In this document: in pieces, positions 12,262 to 17,249 of the stretch
Position numbering within the stretch: the first letter of the stretch is position 1
Layout: each line of letters starts with the position of its first letter
Assembly: GCA_036939355.1 (NCBI GenBank)
Contig: JALLAP010000611.1
Location: 1-17,249, forward strand
Length of the DNA: 17,249 bases
Direction of reading: 5' to 3'
From: Thalassiosira profunda
Lineage: Eukaryota; Bacillariophyta; Thalassiosirophyceae; Thalassiosirales; Thalassiosiraceae
Notes under the pieces: generated by a model
The model's database searches: none
What the model saw: the letters and a program-made list of their open reading frames with translations, nothing else
Told to the model about the DNA's origin: nothing
Position numbers and translations under genes: made by a program

Positions 12262-14225
12262 ATGGCTGACGAAGATGAGATCGCCGCCCTTGTCATCGAC
12301 AACGGGTCGGGAATGTGCAAAGGTGGGTTGTGTTCATGTGTCGGCGGCGGTACGGTGGGGCGCGGGGGCATTTTTGGGGGCGGGGTCTTGGGTCTGGGTT
12401 CAGGCCGTGGCCAGACAAGCCCGGCCGCGGCCTGGCGGCTTCAGGCTCCTCGCGGCCGCGGTGCCTCCGCTATAAATTGAAGATGGCGCCGTTGCTAGTT
12501 GGAGGAGGCTGGGGCGGCGCGGGGAGGCCAGGCTGGGCGCTGTGGCCCAGGTCATTGTCGTTCAGGCTCGGATATTTAGGCCGTTGCGGTCCACGACAAG
12601 AGCCCACAGACGGCCACGGCCGCTCGTCTCGAGGCCAAGATCCCCCTCAGGAGTTCGTCAAGACGTCATGGGGCGATGGCCCGCTCGGTCTCCGAATCTG
12701 GCGGCGCTTTGGCTGCATGAAGTGCCCTGCACCACCTACCGGGCCTCTCTGTGAGAAAAGCGCCTGGCCTGGGCATTGCCCCTACATAGAGGCAGCCCTC
12801 CCGCCTCCTCCCCCGTTGGATGCCCTCTGCTCCTGCCGAGGAGTTCGTCGTTGGCCCCGATGCCCTCCTCTCATTTATCTGATATTATTTCCGATTCTCA
12901 CCCACATTTTTATATCTCAATTTCACTGCAAATATATCACAGCCGGATTCGCCGGAGATGATGCCCCGCGGTCTGTGTTCCCCTCGCTGATCGGACGTGC
13001 CCGCCAGCCCGGTATCATGGTGCGTTCACGGAATTGATGGCTGCGTTGTTGGGGAATCTTCATTCCACCAGCCGGCTCGGCGATCTCATGATATGGTTCA
13101 CGTGCACCTTCTTGGCTGACCCCTATACAAAAATTGACCCTCATTTCCCCACAGGTTGGTATGGAGCAGCGCGATGCCTACGTCGGAGACGAGGCCCAGG
13201 CCAAGCGCGGTGTCCTCACCCTGAAGTACCCCATCGAGCACGGAATCGTGACCAACTGGGACGATATGGAGAAGATCTGGCACCACACCTTCTACAACGA
13301 GCTCCGCGTCGCCCCCGAGGCCCACCCCGTCCTCCTCACCGAGGCCCCCCAGAACCCCAAGGCCAACCGCGAGCGCATGACCCAGATCATGTTCGAGACC
13401 TTCAACGTCCCGGCTATGTACGTCAACATCCAGGCCGTCCTCTCGCTCTACGCCTCCGGCCGTACCACCGGCTGCGTGCTGGATTCGGGTGACGGTGTCA
13501 CCCACACCGTCCCCATCTACGAGGGATACGCCCTCCCCCACGCCGTCGTGCGTCTCGACCTCGCCGGCCGCGACCTCACCGACTACCTGATGAAGATCCT
13601 CACCGAGCGTGGATACTCCCTCACCACCACCGCCGAGCGCGAGATCGTCCGCGACATCAAGGAGTCCCTGTGCTTCGTCGCCGTCGACTTCGAGGAGGAG
13701 ATGAAGAAGGCCGCCGAGTCCTCGGCCCTCGAGAAGTCGTTCGAGCTCCCCGACGGTAACATCATCGTCATCGGTAACGAGCGCTTCCGTTGCCCCGAGG
13801 TGCTCTTCCAGCCCAACTTGACCGGCCTCGAGATGGACGGCATCGCCGACTCCACCTTCCAGACCATCATGAAGTGCGACGTCGATATCCGTAAGGACCT
13901 GTACGCCAACATCGTCCTTTCGGGCGGTACCACCATGTTCCCCGGAATCAGCGAGCGCATGAGCAAGGAGATCACGGCGTTGGCCCCGGCGTCCATCAAG
14001 GTTAAGATCGTGGCGCCCCCGGAGAGGAAGTACTCGGTGTGGATCGGAGGATCCATCCTGGCGTCCCTGTCGACCTTCCAGAGCATGTGGATCAGCAAGG
14101 AGGAGTACGATGAGAGCGGTGAGTTTTGATTCTCATACTGTTGCATTTGCGTCGAGCACTGGCATTGGCTCATTCGATCTTTCTTCCCTCCAGGACCATC
14201 GATCGTGCACAGGAAGTGCTTCTAA
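12262..14225 (+). CDS. Actin, complete, 4 exons
   Basis: Exons: 12262-12322, 12943-13019, 13155-14118 and 14194-14225, giving 377 residues, the usual conventional-actin length. Intron phases are 1, 0 and 1, with donors GTGGGT, GTGCGT and GTGAGT. Actin is the cytoskeletal ATPase that forms microfilaments. The N-terminus [20 protein letters not shown] carries the first phosphate-binding loop. LDSGDGVTH is the second, GGTTMFPG lies in the nucleotide pocket, and the end SIVHRKCF is the near-universal actin C-terminus, encoded by a 32-nt last exon. No residue of the core motifs is missing, so this is a functional conventional actin. Codon use in exon 3 is strongly C-ending, as expected for a highly expressed gene. 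The neighbouring kinase diverges from it and the ankyrin gene converges on it. Confidence 0.98.
12323..12942 (+). other. Long first intron of actin (620 nt)
   Basis: Donor AAAG|GTGGGT at 12323 and acceptor ATATCACAG ending at 12942, phase 1, splitting the Ala codon after MCK. It is 5-8 times longer than the other two actin introns (135 and 75 nt). Its first half is very GC-rich (GGCCGCGGCC-type words near 12420-12460) and it turns AT-rich before the acceptor. It contains CTATAAATTG at 12471-12480. Long 5' introns of actin genes often carry transcriptional enhancers. That role here is an inference. Confidence 0.85.
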
Positions 14226-14239
14226 ACATTTGGGAATGT
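14226..14239 (+). terminator. Small stem-loop directly after the actin stop codon
   Basis: ACATT, loop TGGG, AATGT: a 5-bp stem starting at the base after TAA (14223-14225). It is short enough to occur by chance. It is listed because the kinase and ankyrin genes show stronger hairpins at the same place. Confidence 0.25.
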
Positions 14240-14253
14240 GGAGGAGGAAAGTG

Positions 14254-14398
14254 GGGTTGACGGGGGCGCGTTCTGGCCGGGGAAGGCCTCTTTACCCCCA
14301 TCGATCGAGGGAGCGCAGATGGTGTNGGGTTGACGGGGGCGCGTTCTGGCCGGGGAAGGCCTCTTTACCCCCATCGATCGAGGGAGCGCAGATGGTGT
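14254..14398. repeat. 72-nt direct duplication around a single N (probable assembly join)
   Basis: Positions 14254-14325 and 14327-14398 are identical and separated by the N at 14326. The copy length, 72, is exactly that of the duplication at 11123-11267, which points to a fixed overlap length from the assembler. It lies in the 3' region of actin and does not affect the coding sequence. Confidence 0.9.
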
Positions 14399-14600
14399 CG
14401 TCGTGTGGCTCTGGTGGGAATATTGTCGTGATTGTGAAGAGTGGGCACTGCTGCCAAACGGATGCTCTACCAATCAGTTACTTAGTTACTATCTAAACGT
14501 TGTTTGAAAGCCGACGCGATCATCAGATCATCCTAAATGACACAGCAGCATTGTCCTACAACCCTCGATCCGAAGCTCAAATCAAACGCGCATGTCCACA

Positions 14601-14636
14601 GTTATGCATTTTCCCGGTCTTCAATCAATGCATAAC
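14601..14636 (-). terminator. 10-bp perfect inverted repeat spanning the ankyrin stop codon
   Basis: GTTATGCATT (14601-14610) and AATGCATAAC (14627-14636) are perfect reverse complements with a 16-nt spacer. On the minus strand the first arm covers the last codons (Val-Met-His) and the first base of TGA at 14627-14625. The second arm falls in the 3' untranslated region, so a stem in the mRNA would pair the end of the coding sequence with the 3' leader. Function is unknown. Confidence 0.45.
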
Positions 14637-16079
14637 GGTCTCCGGGCGAGCGAGCAGCAAGCGCCACACCGCCTCTACATAATCCACGCTGTTGCGGTCG
14701 ACCCGGTTGGATTCCCACATCAAATGAATGGGAAGCTTGCCGCTGCGGTTGGGCTGTGAGACCGATGGAACACGTTGCTCAAGCAGGTGGTTTACCACGT
14801 CGAGATTTCCACCGCGACATGCATAGTGGAGAGGGGAATCTCTCCACGAATCAATTGCGTGCAAATGAACGCCCGAAAGTCGCAGGATGTGCTGCACTAC
14901 ACCGAGCGTGCTGAATTCGCAAGCGATGTGCAACGGGAATGCTGATTGGTTGTCAGATACATGCACGGCATCGCGATTCCCCGCGATGAGCAGTTTGATG
15001 GCGCCCATGGTAGCCCCGCTCCGAAGAGCACGATGCAGCGGGAGCCATCCGTTCTCATCTGGCGTAGCTATTGCTCTCTCATCTTCAGCCATGCGGGCGT
15101 AGACCAGTTGTGCTACCAAGAAATCAATAACTGCGACACCTCCTCGTTGTCTTGCATCATCGAGTGGCGTACGCCTCTCACGCCCACGTCGGAGAGTGAT
15201 GGCCTCCGGATATGCATCGAACAGGAGACGCGCCGTATCGAGGCAATTCCGGAGGCACGCAACATGCAAGGGCAGGGACTGGCCCGGTCCAGTCTTTGAC
15301 GCACAATCAGGGTCCTTCGTCAGTAAATATCGTATGATGTGTTTCCCACTCTCTTCTCCTGCAAAGACCACCACTTGGTGGATTGGGAGGTCACCCTGGC
15401 CATCTCTAGCGTGGATGCTCTCAGGATCCAGCTCAAGAATGTACTTGACAGTCTCAACGCTTCCCCCACGGCACGCAAGAAGGATTGGCAAACCGCCTCT
15501 GCCTTGAACTCTCAGCGATGCTGGATCGGCATCAATGAGCCTCTTGCAGAATGGATAGGATCTGCCCCTCTTGCAAGCAAAATGAATTGGTAGATCCCCA
15601 TTTCTATCCAACTCTGCCGCTGATTGAGGAGCCGCTTTGAGCAGCAGGTCCAGGATGGCCACTGAAGCTGTCTCGTCTACGCTCCCACTAGTCCCGCAAA
15701 GATTGTGCAGAGGTAGATTCCCCGCGTTGTTTCGGTGGTTGGCTGACTCCGGCCAGCGGTCAAGAAGAAGCCGGACTATCCCCGGATCCATGCTCTTGTT
15801 TTCACAAGCAAAATGGAGCGGCGAACCCCCATCGCGCTCGCACGTCCGGGCCGCCTCTGGGAACGCAGCCAAAAGACACTCGACGATCTCCAACGTCACT
15901 CTCTCATTTTTGCATGCCTGGTGGACGAAATCGACATCCGGACCTCGCAAGATGCTGGGCGGGAGGTCCGCAAAGTCCTGCGCAATTCTCTCCTGCAGCC
16001 CGCCCAGCGACAGCTGACTGCCCGCGCAGTAGTTTCCCAACTCCTGTACGCGGACGTGGATCTCGCTCATCCAGCCCAT
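14625..16079 (-). CDS. Ankyrin-repeat protein, single exon, about 12 repeats
   Basis: An uninterrupted 484-codon frame. The ATG at 16079 is the first in-frame Met after an in-frame TAA about 16140. After a 45-residue leader the chain is ankyrin units to the end, each with a turn and helix motif such as SPLHFAC, LPLHNLC, LPIHFAC, LPLHVAC, FPLHIAC, SPLHYAC or LPIHLMW. A second helix ending in LL and often 'xPES' or 'YPEA' follows. I count about 12 units, some degenerate (LPILLAC, TPLDDAR). Ankyrin arrays bind other proteins. The partner cannot be told from sequence. No signal peptide, membrane span or extra domain is visible. The style of repeat matches the expanded ankyrin family of diatoms (family knowledge). 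The last repeat ends at the stop with no tail. Confidence 0.92.
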   Translation of the reverse strand: MGWMSEIHVRVQELGNYCAGSQLSLGGLQERIAQDFADLPPSILRGPDVDFVHQACKNERVTLEIVECLLAAFPEAARTCERDGGSPLHFACENKSMDPGIVRLLLDRWPESANHRNNAGNLPLHNLCGTSGSVDETASVAILDLLLKAAPQSAAELDRNGDLPIHFACKRGRSYPFCKRLIDADPASLRVQGRGGLPILLACRGGSVETVKYILELDPESIHARDGQGDLPIHQVVVFAGEESGKHIIRYLLTKDPDCASKTGPGQSLPLHVACLRNCLDTARLLFDAYPEAITLRRGRERRTPLDDARQRGGVAVIDFLVAQLVYARMAEDERAIATPDENGWLPLHRALRSGATMGAIKLLIAGNRDAVHVSDNQSAFPLHIACEFSTLGVVQHILRLSGVHLHAIDSWRDSPLHYACRGGNLDVVNHLLEQRVPSVSQPNRSGKLPIHLMWESNRVDRNSVDYVEAVWRLLLARPETVMH

Positions 16080-16408
16080 GGCCGCAACCGCCAGCGTGGC
16101 GCCGTCCCCTTCCTCCGAGAGGCCGGGTATTTAGGACGCGAAAACCGACGGTCGAGTGAATATTCCACCGCTGGCCTCGATCTGCCCGCGCGCCAACGAC
16201 GGGGTGTGATTTGCAATGCGCCCCTCCGCCAGCGGCGAACGAAGGACCGTCGGCCGAGAGCCCCCCCCCCGCCCGAGACGGAACGAAATGACGGGTTTTC
16301 TACCTACTGTATTGTACGTAAGTACCAAAATACCCAGCCCGCCCTCCGCCCTGCCCCTCCGCCTCCGCGCTCCGCGCCCCCTTGCTATCCCAGCAGCACT
16401 CGTACAAG
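16080..16408. promoter_or_regulatory. Short divergent upstream region of the ankyrin gene and the gene to its right
   Basis: 329 nt between two divergent start codons. It holds a run of ten C (16261-16270) and an AT-richer patch with GTACGTAAGTAC near 16314-16325. The in-frame stop at 16319 sets the 5' limit of the right-hand gene. No TATA or other named element is convincing, but both promoters must lie here or overlap the genes. Confidence 0.45.
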
Positions 16409-17249
16409 ATGGCGTCGTCCCAGGACGCCGTCGTCCGGCGGCACCTCGCCGACGCCGCGCGGGCCGGGCCGTACCTCTGGTCGGAGGAGGACGTGTCAAA
16501 CGCGTTACTGTGGTTCCGTCACTCCTCCCCTTCCTCGGTTGCTGGTGGAGACGATGCAAATAGGGCGGCAGAGGGTGGAGATAATGAGGAGGGGTGCGAG
16601 TTTTTGCGGAGGCTGCTGCACGCGCGGGGGACGACGATGCCCCGTCCTTCAAAACAGAAGCGGAGGAAGAAAGAGAGCACGACGGAGAAGGGCGCTGCTG
16701 CTGGTGGCGAAACAACGAGGCGGAAGAGGTCCAAAAAAGGAGAGCAGAAAGTAGTTGCAGCCCAAGAATCGTCGCCCCTGCAGGCGGTGATGATGGGGTA
16801 TTACCAATTGATGCTCCCTCCGGAGCCATCGAACACATCCGATGGAGATGGCGATAATCACGAGGGGGTGCAATTTACAACAGCAGACATCCAGAAGGCA
16901 GAAATGGCATCCTCACAACTGCTTGATGATCTCAGCTCCATCGTATCGGCCCGGAGGCACACCAACGATGTATATCAAGCATACACGAATGTTTCAAATA
17001 GAGAAGGAGGCGACGAAGGCTTTGGATCGATCGACGAGTACATGACACGCCCGTCGACGTGCACGCTGAGGGTGTACGCGTCCAACATATTTGATCGGCT
17101 GCTGGATCTGTGCCCAGGAGCTTCGGAAAATACTGCAACCGACGCCACTATGGATGGGACACATGACAATGGCAGCAACCCAGCGTTGGAAAGGTACCTG
17201 CAGAAGTTGTTTGGAATGGCACCGACCAACGTCAAAATACGGGAGGTGA
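16409..17249 (+). CDS. Unrecognised protein with a Lys/Arg-rich stretch, 5' part only
   Basis: An open frame of 280 codons from the ATG at 16409 to the right edge with no stop. The ATG has a good context (CAAG-ATG-G) and is the first after an in-frame TAA at 16319. Residues 1-85 are mixed (SQDAVVRRHLADAARAGPY, then SEEDVSNALLWFRH). Residues about 90-125 are strongly basic (PSKQKRRKKES, TTRRKRSKKGEQK) and look like nuclear localisation signals. Later parts contain YYQLMLPPEP, LRVYASNIFDRLLDLCPG and ALERYLQKLFGM, probably helical. I do not recognise the family. The last bases, GAG|GTGA, fit a splice donor, so the first exon may end at 17245. A nuclear role is an inference from the basic stretch. 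Confidence 0.75.
   Translation, partial: MASSQDAVVRRHLADAARAGPYLWSEEDVSNALLWFRHSSPSSVAGGDDANRAAEGGDNEEGCEFLRRLLHARGTTMPRPSKQKRRKKESTTEKGAAAGGETTRRKRSKKGEQKVVAAQESSPLQAVMMGYYQLMLPPEPSNTSDGDGDNHEGVQFTTADIQKAEMASSQLLDDLSSIVSARRHTNDVYQAYTNVSNREGGDEGFGSIDEYMTRPSTCTLRVYASNIFDRLLDLCPGASENTATDATMDGTHDNGSNPALERYLQKLFGMAPTNVKIREV

Larger units (their letters stand above)
14226..14624. other. Convergent 3' region between actin and the ankyrin gene
   Basis: About 400 nt holding both 3' untranslated regions. It contains a small stem-loop directly after the actin stop (14226-14239), the 72-nt duplication around an N, and the left arm of a hairpin that overlaps the ankyrin stop. No gene or canonical AATAAA polyadenylation signal was seen. 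Confidence 0.7.

Noticed and set aside
12471..12480. TATA box (CTATAAATTG) as the actin promoter
   Set aside because: It lies inside the first intron, downstream of the start codon that encodes the conserved actin N-terminus.
13098..13541. 147-codon frame antisense to actin exon 3 (also 13583-14173)
   Set aside because: Mirror frames of strongly biased actin codons, with no independent support.

Overview
The window is eukaryotic nuclear DNA. It has spliced genes with short introns (mostly 68-172 nt) and GTGAG-type donors, a conserved actin gene, a DYRK-family kinase and an ankyrin-repeat protein. GC-rich coding sequence, ankyrin units of the 'LPLHxAC' type and Gly/Ser/Asp-rich repeats suggest a stramenopile, most likely a centric diatom resembling Thalassiosira. 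This placement is inferred from family resemblance, not from a database search.

Layout, left to right. (1) Positions 1-8357, minus strand: one very large gene that runs off the left edge. I reconstructed 15 exons by matching splice sites to reading phase. They encode about 2,340 residues so far: a hydrophobic N-terminal segment, a Cys-rich head like PSI/plexin domains, then on the order of 130 short units of the form GG-[DSN]-[ILV]-x-[LI]-x-x-G. This is most likely a secreted or membrane-anchored beta-solenoid. Introns 2 to 13 are all phase 1, so exons 3-13 are symmetric cassettes. (2) 8358-9402: intergenic DNA with a cluster of palindromes upstream of the giant gene. (3) 9403-11694, minus: a four-exon DYRK kinase of 545 residues. 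(4) 11695-12261: the shared upstream region of the divergent kinase and actin genes. (5) 12262-14225, plus: a complete four-exon actin of 377 residues with an unusually long first intron. (6) 14226-14624: the convergent 3' region of the actin and ankyrin genes. (7) 14625-16079, minus: a single-exon ankyrin protein of 484 residues with about 12 repeats. (8) 16080-16408: a short divergent upstream region. (9) 16409 to the right edge, plus: an open frame of at least 280 codons for an unrecognised protein with a Lys/Arg-rich central stretch. It ends at a GTGA that looks like a splice donor.

The genes do not form a pathway. They look like an ordinary gene-dense protist locus, and the giant repeat protein is the unusual element. 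The two single-N positions (11195 and 14326) each lie between two identical 72-nt copies. These look like assembly joins rather than real duplications, and one of them touches the kinase exon 1 boundary. No rRNA, tRNA, CRISPR array or transposase was recognised.
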